From NCBI RefSeq assembly GCF_002797325.1, contig NZ_KZ454938.1, positions 477,322 through 541,321 of the forward strand: DNA of 64,000 bases. The letters are read 5' to 3'. Below are positions 1 through 8,830 of this stretch, one piece after another; position 1 is the first letter of the stretch, and the number at the start of each line of letters is the position of its first letter. Made by a program: the position numbers and the translations under genes. The notes beneath the pieces are model-generated. The model was not told where the DNA came from and made no database searches. It saw only the letters and a program-made list of their open reading frames with translations. Source of the stretch: Bacillus sp. FJAT-45037 (GTDB lineage Bacteria; Bacillota; Bacilli; Bacillales; Bacillaceae_D).

Positions 1-861
1 GATCGTTTACGCTTTGACTTCTCTCATTTCGGTCAAATGACGAAGGAAGAGTTAACGACGATTGAAGAAATCGTGAATGAAAAGGTGTGGAATGCGCTAG
101 CTGTTGAGATCGGTGAGAAAAGCTTAGCTGAAGCAAAAGAAATGGGTGCAATGGCGTTATTCGGTGAGAAATATGGTAAAACCGTTCGTGTTGTACAAGT
201 AGGTGATTATTCTCTTGAGCTATGCGGGGGTTGCCATGTTCGAAGTACCGCTGAAATCGGCTTGTTCAAAGTGGTTTCAGAGTCTGGAATTGGAGCTGGA
301 GTTCGTCGTATTGAAGCGGTAACTGGTCAAGGTGCTTACGAATTTATGAACAGCCAATTACGCTTATTGTCTTCAACTTCTGACTTAATAAAAGCGAAAA
401 ACGTTAAAGATGTTCCTGCAAGAATTGAAGCGATGCAACAACAAATTCGTGATTTACAACGTGAGAACGAATCATTATCGGCAAAAATGGGCAACATGGA
501 AGCTGGAAACCTAATTGATGAGGCTGTAAAGGTCAATGGTGTACGCGTTCTTGCAAAAGAAGTTAATGCAACCGACATGGACGGGTTACGTGCGATTGTT
601 GATAAATTAAAGCAAGATCTTGATTCAGGGGTCATTGTTTTAGGTGCGGTTTCTGGAGATAAAGTAAACCTTGTTGCAGGAGTGACGAAAGATTTAATTA
701 GTCAAGGGCATCATGCAGGAAAATTAGTAAAAGAAGTAGCTTCACGTTGCGGTGGTGGCGGTGGCGGGCGTCCTGATATGGCACAAGCTGGCGGTAAAAA
801 TCCAGAACAATTAAGTGAAGCTCTAGCATTTGTCCCAGAATTCGTCAAATCCATTTCCTAA
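1..861 (+). CDS. alaS: Alanyl-tRNA synthetase, C-terminal part (5' end outside window)
   Basis: The reading frame is open from base 1, so the gene begins before the window. What is visible is the editing domain and C-terminal region of alanyl-tRNA synthetase, which charges tRNA-Ala and clears mischarged Ser/Gly-tRNA. The frame opens with RFDFSHFG, followed by the editing-domain zinc motif LCGGCHV (a Cys-x-x-x-His type site), a coiled coil, and the C-Ala (DHHA1) domain ending in a glycine-rich [15 protein letters not shown] stretch. Those signatures are specific to AlaRS. Its position directly upstream of ireB and ruvX is the normal Bacillus order. The aminoacylation domain is not in view, so I cannot judge completeness. 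Confidence 0.97.
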   Translation, partial: DRLRFDFSHFGQMTKEELTTIEEIVNEKVWNALAVEIGEKSLAEAKEMGAMALFGEKYGKTVRVVQVGDYSLELCGGCHVRSTAEIGLFKVVSESGIGAGVRRIEAVTGQGAYEFMNSQLRLLSSTSDLIKAKNVKDVPARIEAMQQQIRDLQRENESLSAKMGNMEAGNLIDEAVKVNGVRVLAKEVNATDMDGLRAIVDKLKQDLDSGVIVLGAVSGDKVNLVAGVTKDLISQGHHAGKLVKEVASRCGGGGGGRPDMAQAGGKNPEQLSEALAFVPEFVKSIS

Positions 862-950
862 TTTGGACTAAATCGTGTACAATAGAAGTAGAGAACCTTT
901 GATGTTCACTTTGCAGTAAATAAAGGTAAAGAAAGAAAGAGGTGTTTGTG

Positions 951-1223
951 ATGAGCTCTATGGACAAGACAATGCAATTTAACTTTCCAGACGATTCCGT
1001 TGATGTTGACGTCCAAGAGGTATTACTTTCGGTCTATGAGGCACTTGAGGAGAAGGGTTACAACCCCATTAACCAAATTGTAGGGTACCTACTATCAGGT
1101 GATCCAGCCTATATTCCTCGTCATAAGGATGCACGTGCTCTAATACGAAAGCTTGAACGTGATGAATTAATCGAACAGTTAGTGAAGTCTTATTTATCAC
1201 AGCACCGTAAGGAGAATGAATGA
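951..1223 (+). CDS. ireB: IreB family (UPF0297/YrzL) regulatory protein
   Basis: A 90-residue UPF0297 protein. In Enterococcus faecalis the homologue IreB is a substrate of the PASTA kinase IreK and a negative regulator of cephalosporin resistance; the function in Bacillus is less clear. The N-terminus carries the conserved Thr-rich MDKTMQFNF segment where the kinase acts in the homologue. I chose ATG 951 over an in-frame GTG at 942 because the purine-rich site AAAGAGGTG at about 936-943 is spaced correctly for 951. The stop overlaps the start of ruvX (ATGA), so the two are translationally coupled, and yrzB follows in the same unit. Confidence 0.9.
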   Translation: MSSMDKTMQFNFPDDSVDVDVQEVLLSVYEALEEKGYNPINQIVGYLLSGDPAYIPRHKDARALIRKLERDELIEQLVKSYLSQHRKENE

Positions 1224-1639
1224 GAGCTTTAGGATTAGATCTCGGAACGAAAACAGTCGGAATAGCAGTTAGTGATGCGCTAGGATGGACAGCTCAAGGC
1301 CTAGAGACGTTGCGACGTAACGCGGAAGAGCCTGAGTCTGACTTTGTAAAAATCGCCCAAATCGCTAAAGAGTATGAAGTGACGACGATTGTTATTGGTT
1401 TACCGAAAAACATGAATGGTTCCATCGGCCCTAGTGGTGAGCGGTCGCAAGAGTTTGCAGACACCCTCAAAAAACATCATGATTGTGAAATGGTGATGTG
1501 GGATGAACGCTTAACAACCGTCGCGGCAGAGCGGATGCTCGTATCGGCTGATGTGAGTCGTAAGAAACGTAAAAAAGTAATCGATAAAATGGCAGCTGTT
1601 ATGATCTTGCAAGGATACCTAGATCGTAAGAGTATGTAG
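1220..1639 (+). CDS. ruvX: Holliday junction resolvase-like protein RuvX/YqgF (YrrK)
   Basis: A 139-residue RNase H-fold protein of the YqgF/RuvX family. Known roles are Holliday-junction resolution and 5' end processing of pre-16S rRNA. It shows the first acidic motif near the N-terminus ([15 protein letters not shown]), the central [10 protein letters not shown] motif, and the DERLTT motif close to residue 95, the expected three signatures. The length is normal for the family. The start codon overlaps the stop of ireB, and yrzB follows 27 bases later, giving a compact three-gene unit closed by a terminator. Confidence 0.95.
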   Translation: MRALGLDLGTKTVGIAVSDALGWTAQGLETLRRNAEEPESDFVKIAQIAKEYEVTTIVIGLPKNMNGSIGPSGERSQEFADTLKKHHDCEMVMWDERLTTVAAERMLVSADVSRKKRKKVIDKMAAVMILQGYLDRKSM

Positions 1640-1666
1640 TATGAAATAGAAGAGGTGTAGACAATT

Positions 1667-1978
1667 ATGTCACAAGAAAAAGATCGTATTGTAATCCCAG
1701 ATGAGCACGGAACAGAACATTTATTTGATGAGTTATTTAAATTCACGGTTGATGAGACTGGTAAGAATTATATCTTAGTTACACCAGTTGGCGACAGTGA
1801 AGACGACGATGATGACGAAGAAGGCGAAGAAGTTTTCGCATTCCGTTATGAAGATCGCGATGATGAAGAGAATGATATCGGTCTATTCCCAGTTGAAACA
1901 GACGAAGAGTGGGAAATGATCGAAGAAATGCTGAACACATTCACTTCTGAAGAAGAAGAAGAAGATGAAGAAGAGTAA
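1667..1978 (+). CDS. yrzB: DUF1292 family acidic protein (YrzB)
   Basis: A 103-residue DUF1292 protein of unknown function that follows ruvX in Bacillus, as here. It is strongly acidic: an Asp/Glu run near residue 45-52 and a C-terminal tail made almost entirely of Glu and Asp. The middle region FPVETDEEWEMIEEM is the conserved core of the family. It has no membrane segment. A ribosome site GAAGAGG sits about 13 bases upstream of ATG 1667. An intrinsic terminator begins nine bases after the stop, so it is the last gene of the ireB-ruvX-yrzB unit. Confidence 0.9.
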   Translation: MSQEKDRIVIPDEHGTEHLFDELFKFTVDETGKNYILVTPVGDSEDDDDDEEGEEVFAFRYEDRDDEENDIGLFPVETDEEWEMIEEMLNTFTSEEEEEDEEE

Positions 1979-1986
1979 TCTAGAAT

Positions 1987-2024
1987 AAAGAACCCTTTTG
2001 CCTATAATGGCGAAAGGGTTCTTT
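1987..2024 (+). terminator. Intrinsic terminator after yrzB
   Basis: Near-perfect stem AAAGAACCCTTT.GCC / GGC.AAAGGGTTCTTT with a six-base loop, the 3' arm ending in TTTC. It separates the ireB-ruvX-yrzB unit from mltG, which has its own promoter. Confidence 0.85.
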
Positions 2025-2112
2025 CCTGTAAAAATACCGTTGATGGGGCAAACTACATTCAACGAAAAAACGAATGGGAGAGAATTATTTTATTATCAAA
2101 GTAATTTGTTTG

Positions 2113-2140
2113 CTGACAAGTGTTTGTTTTATAGTATAAT
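2113..2140 (+). promoter_or_regulatory. Likely sigma-A promoter of mltG
   Basis: CTGACA, a 16-bp spacer and a consensus TATAAT, about 20 bases before the mltG start and downstream of a terminator. The -35 departs from TTGACA at the first base. This is inferred from sequence alone. Confidence 0.6.
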
Positions 2141-2160
2141 GAGACGGTGGAAGGGGGAGA

Positions 2161-3324
2161 ATGATGTCTGATTCCAACGAAAAACCACGAAATGACCTGT
2201 ATGAACAACGAGTTTCAGAGGCAAAAGTGGTTCGAAAAATTGTTCTCTATAGTATAATTGGACTTGCTGTAATGGGGATTATCGCCATTATAAGTGGTTA
2301 TTTTTATTTTAAAAGTGTATTAGGACCAGTGGATTCTGGTGAGGGAGAAGTAGTAGAGGTGACAGTGCCAATCGGTTCCTCATCAAATCAAATTGGGCAA
2401 ATTCTTGAAGACGAGGGACTCATTCATAATGGAACCATCTTTAGATACTATGTTCGTTATAAGAATGAATCTGGTTTCCAAGCTGGAGAGTATGCTTTAT
2501 CCACGTCAATGACGATGGATGAGATGATTGAGGAGTTAAAGGAAGGCCGAGTGATGGAAGAGCCTGAATTGATCTTTACGATCCCAGAAGGGCGCTGGCT
2601 CGTTGATATCGCAACCATGATAGGAAATGCCACAGTTCATGAGGCAGACGACGTCGTGGATGTATTAACAGATGAGGAGTATATTGAGAGCCTTATCGAG
2701 CAATATAGCATGTTGACAGAGGATGTACTAGATGAAGACATTCGTTACGCTCTTGAGGGGTACTTATTCCCTGCAAGGTATGACTTTATCGAGGCAGAGC
2801 CTTCGATTGAAACGATTATTGAGGCAATGCTCGACCGAACACAAGAGACGTTTGATCAATTTGCCTCTCAATTAGAAGATAGTGAGTATACGGCTCATGA
2901 AATTTTAACACTCGCTTCGATCATTGAAAGAGAAGCACAAACATCAGAAGATCGTTACAAAATCTCAGGTGTACTGTATAATCGTCTTGAGCAGGACATG
3001 CCCCTACAAGTCGATCCGACGGTTGCTTATGCGATTGGTGAGCATTTATATATGACGACTTATAAGAATTTAGAGATTGATTCACCATATAACACGTATC
3101 GTTACAGAGGAATTCCGATTGGACCGATTGCCAATCCAGGGCAAGATGCAATCCAAGCGGCATTTGAACCTGAAAATACAGATTACTTATTTTTCTATGC
3201 TCGTTATAGCGGGGAAGTTATTTACAATGAGACGTATGCTGAGCATGACAGGACACATCAGCAATACCGTCAAGAATGGGTAAATGCAGCCAAAGAGCAA
3301 CAAGAAGAAACCGAGACAGAGTAG
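2161..3324 (+). CDS. mltG: Endolytic murein transglycosylase MltG (YrrL)
   Basis: A 387-residue YceG/MltG family enzyme that cleaves nascent glycan strands in the outer face of the membrane and is thought to set glycan length. It has a short cytoplasmic N-terminus, one membrane helix at about residues 24-48, and an extracellular LysM-like plus catalytic part. The catalytic Glu lies in the motif SIIEREAQ (about residue 256), followed by DPTVAYA and the NTYRYRGIPIGPI motif, all family hallmarks. Two adjacent ATGs (2161, 2164) share the ribosome site GGAAGGGGGAG. It has its own promoter and a hairpin after it. Bacillus order places it just before the trmR-trhP operon, as here. Confidence 0.95.
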   Translation: MMSDSNEKPRNDLYEQRVSEAKVVRKIVLYSIIGLAVMGIIAIISGYFYFKSVLGPVDSGEGEVVEVTVPIGSSSNQIGQILEDEGLIHNGTIFRYYVRYKNESGFQAGEYALSTSMTMDEMIEELKEGRVMEEPELIFTIPEGRWLVDIATMIGNATVHEADDVVDVLTDEEYIESLIEQYSMLTEDVLDEDIRYALEGYLFPARYDFIEAEPSIETIIEAMLDRTQETFDQFASQLEDSEYTAHEILTLASIIEREAQTSEDRYKISGVLYNRLEQDMPLQVDPTVAYAIGEHLYMTTYKNLEIDSPYNTYRYRGIPIGPIANPGQDAIQAAFEPENTDYLFFYARYSGEVIYNETYAEHDRTHQQYRQEWVNAAKEQQEETETE

Positions 3325-3326
3325 AC

Positions 3327-3366
3327 AAGAGAGAGGGGATGTGGATTGTTCACACTCCCTCTCTTT
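3327..3366 (+). terminator. Hairpin after mltG
   Basis: Stem AAGAGAGAGGG / CCCTCTCTTT enclosing a smaller TGTG/CACA pairing; the U-run is short (TTTG), so termination may be partial and trmR may be read through. Confidence 0.6.
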
Positions 3367-3394
3367 GTGCGTAAATGATTGTGAGGTGTAAAGA

Positions 3395-4033
3395 ATGATT
3401 TCATCTGAAGTAGAAACGTATTTAAAATCACTCGTTCCAAAGCGCGACCCGAGAATCGAGGAGATGGAACAATACGCCAAAGAACATCAAGTGCCGATTA
3501 TGGATTTAGTCGGGATGGAGAGTTTGTTGCAGCAGCTTAAGTTAATTCAACCTAAACGCATCTTAGAAATTGGAGCAGCGATTGGTTATTCATCGATTCG
3601 AATGGCCGATGCCCTACCAGATGCTGGGGTTGTAACGATTGAACGCGATGAACCTCGGTATATGGAAGCTTTGGAAAATATACGTAAAAATGAGCTTGCA
3701 GACCGAATACAGGTACGATTTGGTGATGCGCTTGATTTAGCCGAAACACTTGAATCTGAGGACCTATTTGATGTATTATTTATTGATGCCGCCAAAGGGC
3801 AATATCAACGTTTTTTCGACTTGTACGGAAAAATGGTAAAACCAGGCGGAGTTGTTTTTTCTGACAATGTTTTATTTAGAGGTTTAGTAGCCGAAGATGT
3901 AATAGAGGAAAAGCGATTACGATCGATAGTGAAGAAGCTACGAATATACAATGAATGGTTAATGTCGCATCCAGACTATGAGACCCGGATCTTACCAGTC
4001 GGAGATGGACTTGCGATTAGTATAAAGAAATAG
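3395..4033 (+). CDS. trmR: tRNA 5-hydroxyuridine methyltransferase TrmR (YrrM)
   Basis: A 212-residue class I SAM-dependent O-methyltransferase. The B. subtilis homologue YrrM (TrmR) methylates 5-hydroxyuridine at wobble position 34 to give 5-methoxyuridine. The SAM-binding motif is ILEIGAAIGYSSIRMA (about residues 48-63), followed by an acidic motif (VTIERDE), a DVLFIDAAKGQY motif and GGVVFSDNVLF near residue 150, which matches the COMT-like O-methyltransferase pattern. It is followed after 22 bases by trhP1 and then trhP2, whose products make the hydroxyuridine that TrmR uses. The operon therefore encodes two successive steps of one tRNA modification. Confidence 0.9.
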   Translation: MISSEVETYLKSLVPKRDPRIEEMEQYAKEHQVPIMDLVGMESLLQQLKLIQPKRILEIGAAIGYSSIRMADALPDAGVVTIERDEPRYMEALENIRKNELADRIQVRFGDALDLAETLESEDLFDVLFIDAAKGQYQRFFDLYGKMVKPGGVVFSDNVLFRGLVAEDVIEEKRLRSIVKKLRIYNEWLMSHPDYETRILPVGDGLAISIKK

Positions 4034-4055
4034 TGAAGTTAGGGACGGTGAGGAC

Positions 4056-4988
4056 ATGAGTAAAAAGCCTGAATTGCTTGTTACACCTAAAGATATACAA
4101 GCAGTAGAGCGATTACTACATGCAGGAGCAGATGCATTAATCATTGGTGAACAACGTTACGGACTACGTTTACCAGGTGAATTTACAAGAGAAGATATTC
4201 AAGCAGCAACAGAGCTTGCTCATAAAGTAGGGAAAAAAGTGTATGTCGCAATGAATGCACTCTTTCATAATGACAGAGTGGGAGAGTTAGCGGACTATAT
4301 TGCTTTCTTACGTGATACAGGTGTGGATGCGATTGTCTTTGGTGACCCAGCGGTTCTAATGACAGTGCGAGAAGTAGCACCAGATATGAAGCTACATTGG
4401 AATACAGAAACAACAGCAACGAACTGGTTTACAGCTAATTATTGGGGCCGTAAAGGAGCAAAGCGTGCCGTCTTGGCTCGTGAGCTTAATATGGATTCCA
4501 TTGTTGAAATCAAAGAAGAAGCAGAAGTTGAGATTGAAGTTCAAGTACATGGGATGACGTGTATGTTCCAATCTAAGCGCACGCTTATCGGAAACTATAT
4601 GAAGTTCCAAGGGAAAAACTTAGCTGTAGAGCGTACAGATCAATCTCGCAACATGTTGTTATTTGATGAGGAACGTAATGCAAAATACCCTATTTTCGAA
4701 GATGAAAATGGAACTCATATTATGAGCCCGAATGACATTGCGATCATTGACGAATTAGAAGAAATGATTGATGCAGGTGTTGATAGCTTTAAGATTGAAG
4801 GCATCTTAAAATCAACGGATTATATGGAGAAAGTCGTGAAACTTTACCGTGAAGCGATTGACTTATGTGTGGATGAACGTGAGACATATGAAGAGAAGAA
4901 AGACGAGTTACTTGAACAAGTGGAAGCCGTACAACCTGAAGATCGCAAGCTTGATACAGGGTTCTTCTTTAAAGAGACGGTTTATTAA
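4056..4988 (+). CDS. trhP1: U32-family tRNA hydroxylation protein TrhP1 (YrrN)
   Basis: A 310-residue peptidase-U32-like protein. In B. subtilis YrrN/YrrO (TrhP1/TrhP2) are needed for prephenate-dependent 5-hydroxyuridine formation at tRNA position 34; they are not proteases. The U32 features LLVTPKDIQAVERLLHAGAD, VYVAMNALFHN and the signature-type segment SFKIEGILKSTDYMEKVVKLY are present. Unlike its neighbour it has lost the Cys cluster: only one Cys remains in the corresponding segment (GMTCMF), so it probably cannot bind a cluster alone and may act with TrhP2. Ribosome site GGGACGGTGAGG precedes ATG 4056. Confidence 0.9.
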   Translation: MSKKPELLVTPKDIQAVERLLHAGADALIIGEQRYGLRLPGEFTREDIQAATELAHKVGKKVYVAMNALFHNDRVGELADYIAFLRDTGVDAIVFGDPAVLMTVREVAPDMKLHWNTETTATNWFTANYWGRKGAKRAVLARELNMDSIVEIKEEAEVEIEVQVHGMTCMFQSKRTLIGNYMKFQGKNLAVERTDQSRNMLLFDEERNAKYPIFEDENGTHIMSPNDIAIIDELEEMIDAGVDSFKIEGILKSTDYMEKVVKLYREAIDLCVDERETYEEKKDELLEQVEAVQPEDRKLDTGFFFKETVY

Positions 4989-5002
4989 GGAGGGGAAAAT
5001 AG

Positions 5003-6265
5003 ATGCAAAACATTGCAGAACGGACGAAAGAAGGCAAGCGTATTATTGTAAAGAAGCCTGAACTTCTTTCTCCTGCTGGTAGTTTAGATAAACTTAAAAT
5101 CGCTGTTCATTACGGGGCAGATGCTGTCTATATTGGTGGTCGTGAATTTGGCTTACGTTCGAGTGCAGATAACTTCTCGATTGATGAAATGCGTGAAGGG
5201 GTTCAATTTGCTAGTAAGTACGGTGCGAAGGTGTATGTAACAACAAACATCTATGCTCACAACGAGAACATGGATGGACTAGATGAATACTTACGTGATC
5301 TTCAAGATGTCGGCGTGACAGGGATTATCGTTGCCGATCCGTTAATCATTGAAACGTGCAAACGAGTGGCACCGAAAGTTGAGGTTCATTTAAGTACGCA
5401 ACAATCTTTATCCAACTGGCTTTCTGTGAAGTATTGGAAAGAAGAAGGGCTACATCGTGTCGTTTTAGCACGTGAAGTTAGTCTTGAAGAGATGCTTGAG
5501 ATGAAGAAGAATGTAGATATCGAGATTGAAACATTCGTACATGGCGCGATGTGTATTTCTTACTCAGGTCGTTGTGTGTTAAGTAACCACATGACAGCAC
5601 GTGACTCCAACCGTGGTGGCTGTTGTCAGTCTTGTCGCTGGGACTATGATTTATATGAAACAAATGAAAGTGGCGAGAAGGCACTATTTAATCCTGATGA
5701 TGCAGCGTACACGATGAGCCCGAAAGATTTAAATCTTGTTCAGGCGATTCCTAAGCTTATTGAGGCAGGAATTGATAGCTTAAAAGTAGAAGGACGTATG
5801 AAGTCGATTCACTATGTAGCAACGGTTACAAGTGTGTATCGTAAAGTGATTGATGCGTATTGTGCGGACCCTGAGAACTTTGTGATCGATAAAGCATGGT
5901 TAGATGAACTGGAGAAATGCGCGAACCGCGATTTCGCTCCACAGTTTTTTGAAGGCGAACCAACGTTTAAAGAGCAAATGTACGGAAGACACGGCAAGCT
6001 TACAAAGTTTGACTTTGCAGGTCTTGTGCTTGATTATGATGCAGATACAAGCATCGTAACTTTGCAACAGCGAAACCATTTCAAGCCTGGTGATGAGATT
6101 GAATTTTTTGGTCCAGAGATTGATAACTTTGTCCAAAAAGTAGATAAAATATGGAATGAAGACGGAGAAGAGCTTGATGCAGCGAGACATCCATTAGAGA
6201 TTGTTCGAATCAAAGTAGACAAGCCCGTTTATCGACAGAATATGATGCGTAAAGAGGTAAGATAA
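5003..6265 (+). CDS. trhP2: U32-family tRNA hydroxylation protein TrhP2 (YrrO)
   Basis: A 420-residue peptidase-U32-like protein, paralogous to TrhP1 and 14 bases downstream. It carries the catalytic-type core ([23 protein letters not shown]), the full cysteine set in CISYSGRC...GGCCQSCRW (about residues 190-220) expected to ligate an Fe-S cluster, and the U32 signature [19 protein letters not shown]-terminal small beta domain (about 330-415) follows, as in long U32 members. ATG 5003 is preceded by AAGGAGGGG. The stop overlaps the start of udk (TAATG). Together with TrmR and TrhP1 it completes the 5-methoxyuridine wobble pathway. Confidence 0.92.
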   Translation: MQNIAERTKEGKRIIVKKPELLSPAGSLDKLKIAVHYGADAVYIGGREFGLRSSADNFSIDEMREGVQFASKYGAKVYVTTNIYAHNENMDGLDEYLRDLQDVGVTGIIVADPLIIETCKRVAPKVEVHLSTQQSLSNWLSVKYWKEEGLHRVVLAREVSLEEMLEMKKNVDIEIETFVHGAMCISYSGRCVLSNHMTARDSNRGGCCQSCRWDYDLYETNESGEKALFNPDDAAYTMSPKDLNLVQAIPKLIEAGIDSLKVEGRMKSIHYVATVTSVYRKVIDAYCADPENFVIDKAWLDELEKCANRDFAPQFFEGEPTFKEQMYGRHGKLTKFDFAGLVLDYDADTSIVTLQQRNHFKPGDEIEFFGPEIDNFVQKVDKIWNEDGEELDAARHPLEIVRIKVDKPVYRQNMMRKEVR

Positions 6266-6900
6266 TGCTAAAAAAACCGATCATAATAGGTGTGGCGGGT
6301 GGAACGGGTTCTGGTAAAACCACTGTCGCAAAAGAAATTTTCCAACAGTTTAATGAGCAATCAATTGTTCTTATTGAACAAGATGCGTATTACAAAGATC
6401 AAAGTCACTTAGCGTATGAAGATCGTCTTCAAACAAATTACGATCATCCCTTTGCTTTTGACAATGATCTGTTATTAGAGCACTTACAAATGCTTTCTCG
6501 TGGGGAAGGCATCAATAAGCCGATCTATGACTACAAGCAGCATACACGCGCATCTGACGTGATCGAGATTGACCCTAAAGATGTCATCATTGTCGAAGGC
6601 ATTCTCATTTTAGAAGATAAGCGTCTTCGTGATATGATGGACATTAAGCTATTTGTCGATACCGACGCTGACCTTCGCATCATTCGTCGCTTAGTTCGTG
6701 ACATTCAAGAGCGTGGTCGTTCGATTGAATCAGTTATTGATCAATACACGACAGTTGTTCGTCCAATGCACCTTCAATTTATCGAACCGACGAAGCGTTA
6801 TGCAGATGTTATTGTCCCTGAAGGTGGGCAGAATCGTGTCGCAATTGATCTAATGGTGACAAAAATACGCGCAATTATTGAAGAAAAAGTCATTTTGTAA
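6265..6900 (+). CDS. udk: Uridine kinase
   Basis: A 211-residue uridine/cytidine kinase of the pyrimidine salvage pathway (uridine + NTP to UMP). The P-loop GGTGSGKTT sits at residues 12-20. It also shows the substrate-binding DAYYKDQ and DHPFAFD segments, the [10 protein letters not shown] strand with the catalytic-region Asp/Glu, and [13 protein letters not shown] of the lid. Length matches the Bacillus enzyme. It overlaps the end of trhP2 by one base and so belongs to the same transcript; a terminator follows, before greA. Confidence 0.97.
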   Translation: MLKKPIIIGVAGGTGSGKTTVAKEIFQQFNEQSIVLIEQDAYYKDQSHLAYEDRLQTNYDHPFAFDNDLLLEHLQMLSRGEGINKPIYDYKQHTRASDVIEIDPKDVIIVEGILILEDKRLRDMMDIKLFVDTDADLRIIRRLVRDIQERGRSIESVIDQYTTVVRPMHLQFIEPTKRYADVIVPEGGQNRVAIDLMVTKIRAIIEEKVIL

Positions 6901-6908
6901 TAGCATAA

Positions 6909-6942
6909 GGAAAGCGAGGTCATAGAACCTTGCTTCTTTTTC
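6909..6942 (+). terminator. Intrinsic terminator after udk
   Basis: Stem AAGCGAGGT / ACCTTGCTT (one G-U pair) with a six-base loop, followed by CTTTTTC. Confidence 0.75.
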
Positions 6943-7022
6943 TACATACGTATAGAATTTCTTTACTTTGATGGGAATACTATATACAACAGATACTGGA
7001 GATAGACGAGGAGTGAAAGTCA

Positions 7023-7499
7023 ATGGCAGAAGAAAAAAAGCATTATATGACTGAAGATGGTAAACGTAAACTAGAGGATGAATTAGAATTCCTAAAAACC
7101 GAGCGACGTAAAGAGGTCGTTGAGCGTATAAAAATCGCACGTAGCTTCGGAGATCTTTCAGAGAACTCTGAGTACGATTCGGCAAAAGAAGAGCAAGCTT
7201 TCGTTGAAGGACGTATTGCACAACTAGAGAAAATGATTCGTAGCGCAGTCATGATTGAAGAGGAAGTAAGTTCTTCTAACATTGTTTCTTTAGGGAAACG
7301 CGTAAAATTCATCGAGCTTCCTGATGGAGATGAAGAAGAATACACAATTGTTGGTAGTGCAGAATCTGATCCTGCTGAAGGCAAGATCTCAAACGACTCA
7401 CCAATGGCTCAAAGCCTGCTCGGTCGTTCAATTAATGATCAAGTAACAGTAAACACACCATCGGGTGAAATGAAACTTAAGATTACAGGTATTAACTAA
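7023..7499 (+). CDS. greA: Transcription elongation factor GreA
   Basis: A 158-residue GreA factor, which reactivates backtracked RNA polymerase by stimulating cleavage of the nascent RNA. The N-terminal coiled coil (residues 1-75) contains [23 protein letters not shown], with the acidic tip residues that reach the polymerase active site. The C-terminal FKBP-like domain ends in GEMKLKI. The length is exactly normal. ATG 7023 is preceded by GACGAGGAGTGA. Terminators lie on both sides, so it is a single-gene unit. Confidence 0.98.
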   Translation: MAEEKKHYMTEDGKRKLEDELEFLKTERRKEVVERIKIARSFGDLSENSEYDSAKEEQAFVEGRIAQLEKMIRSAVMIEEEVSSSNIVSLGKRVKFIELPDGDEEEYTIVGSAESDPAEGKISNDSPMAQSLLGRSINDQVTVNTPSGEMKLKITGIN

Positions 7500-7511
7500 T
7501 ATAATTCTGAG

Positions 7512-7546
7512 AATCGTCCTACAATGTAGGGCGATTTTTTATTTTG
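7512..7546 (+). terminator. Intrinsic terminator after greA
   Basis: Stem AATCGTCCTAC / GTAGGGCGATT with a three-base loop and a run of six T. Confidence 0.88.
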
Positions 7547-7570
7547 TCTATCTTTCCCAATTATTATGGT

Positions 7571-7590
7571 ATACTGTGTATAAACAGTAT
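7571..7590 (+). promoter_or_regulatory. Inverted repeat, likely operator of the GntR-ABC operon
   Basis: ATACTGT-6 bp-ACAGTAT, a perfect 7-bp-arm palindrome about 10-30 bases before the GntR gene and overlapping TATA-rich promoter-like sequence. Autoregulation through this site is an inference from position and the usual behaviour of YtrA-type GntR proteins. Confidence 0.6.
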
Positions 7591-7601
7591 ATACAGAGTG
7601 G

Positions 7602-7991
7602 GTGAAGGCATTGTGGATACATTTGGATTCAGATCACGACGATCCCCTTTATCAACAAGTGAAACGGCAAATCATCGAACAGATTGTATCTGGAGAACTA
7701 ATAACAAATAAAGAGCTACCCTCAATCCGTAAATTAGCGATGGACGCCCGAACGAGTGTCATTACAATCAAACGGGCGTACACCGAGCTTGAACAAGAAG
7801 GCTTTATTTACACACGAAAAGGAATAGGTTCCTTTGTGAAAGAAAGTGGTGAAGGTGATAGAAAAGAAATGGTAAAAGCGCACATAGTCGCACAGCTAGA
7901 AGACATATGGAAAGAAGGTATAGATAAGGGGTTGTCAGCTGACGATCTAAAGCAAATCTATCATCAATTTAAAAAGGGGAATATGCGATGA
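7602..7991 (+). CDS. GntR-family (YtrA-type) transcriptional regulator
   Basis: A 129-residue repressor-type protein: a winged helix-turn-helix at residues 10-75 (PLYQQVKRQIIEQIVSGEL...SIRKLAMDARTSVITIKRAYTELEQEGFIYTRKGIGSFV) followed by a short dimerisation helix pair, the YtrA architecture without a large effector domain. Such regulators usually control a neighbouring ABC transporter induced by envelope-active compounds. The ATPase gene begins four bases before its stop. The start is uncertain: GTG 7602 or TTG 7611, neither with an ideal ribosome site. An inverted repeat just upstream is the likely operator. Confidence 0.88.
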   Translation: MKALWIHLDSDHDDPLYQQVKRQIIEQIVSGELITNKELPSIRKLAMDARTSVITIKRAYTELEQEGFIYTRKGIGSFVKESGEGDRKEMVKAHIVAQLEDIWKEGIDKGLSADDLKQIYHQFKKGNMR

Positions 7992-8830
7992 GCGATGTAG
8001 CATTACAAACAAATCAACTTACTAAGAACTATACAGACTTTACATTAGGACCTCTTAATATTTCGATTCCTAAAGGCTATATCACTGGATTTATCGGGAA
8101 AAATGGAGCTGGCAAAACGACATTGTTTAAAGAAATCTCAGCTCATTTTCCGAAGAGTGATTACGTAACTTATCACGAATTAGTAAAAAATGTCATGTAT
8201 GTCTCAGAGAAAGAACAGATGTATGCAGATTTTAAAGTGAGAGACGCATTAGAACTCGTAGCGTCGCTATATCCTGAGTGGGATGAGATGAAACAGACGA
8301 GTTTATTAAAGAAATGGAGCATAAATGAGGACACAAGGATCGAACAACTCTCAAAAGGAATGGCGATGAAGTTAAATATGATTTATGCCTTGTGCTCCCA
8401 GCCTGATGTGCTGCTTCTTGATGAACCAACATCAGGACTTGATCCTGTTGCTAGGCTGCAATTATTAAAAGAGTGTCAGGAGTTTATGTTGAATGATGAG
8501 AGAACGGTATGTATGTCATCTCATATTTCAGCAGATTTAGAAGACATTGCAGACTATCTCGTGTTTTTAAAAGATGGCGAGATCTATTTACATGGAGAAA
8601 AAGAACAGTTAAAGGAAGATTTTAAATACTTTCAAGCGCCTCCAACAACGATATTCAACCATGCAGATGTAATTGGGTATGTGAAGTCAGCGACTGGATA
8701 CACAGGAGTAGTGATGAGTCACGAACAAGATAACATCGAAGGAGCTTTGTTTAGAAGACCAACCCTTGATGAGATCTTGTATTATGTAGTAGAAGGGGGA
8801 GGGATAGATGAAGACATTAATCAAACGTGA
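7988..8830 (+). CDS. ABC transporter ATP-binding protein (YtrB-like)
   Basis: A 280-residue ABC ATPase. Walker A is GKNGAGKTT at about residues 36-44, the signature is the variant LSKGMAMKL, and Walker B is VLLLDEPTSGLDP, followed by the H-loop SSHISADLEDIADY. The signature variant with SKGM is common in ABC-2 exporters paired with GntR regulators. It overlaps the regulator by four bases and the permease by 23 bases. The C-terminal 60 residues are an accessory tail. Substrate is unknown; antibiotic or peptide export or sensing is the usual role of this class. Confidence 0.9.
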   Translation: MSDVALQTNQLTKNYTDFTLGPLNISIPKGYITGFIGKNGAGKTTLFKEISAHFPKSDYVTYHELVKNVMYVSEKEQMYADFKVRDALELVASLYPEWDEMKQTSLLKKWSINEDTRIEQLSKGMAMKLNMIYALCSQPDVLLLDEPTSGLDPVARLQLLKECQEFMLNDERTVCMSSHISADLEDIADYLVFLKDGEIYLHGEKEQLKEDFKYFQAPPTTIFNHADVIGYVKSATGYTGVVMSHEQDNIEGALFRRPTLDEILYYVVEGGGIDEDINQT

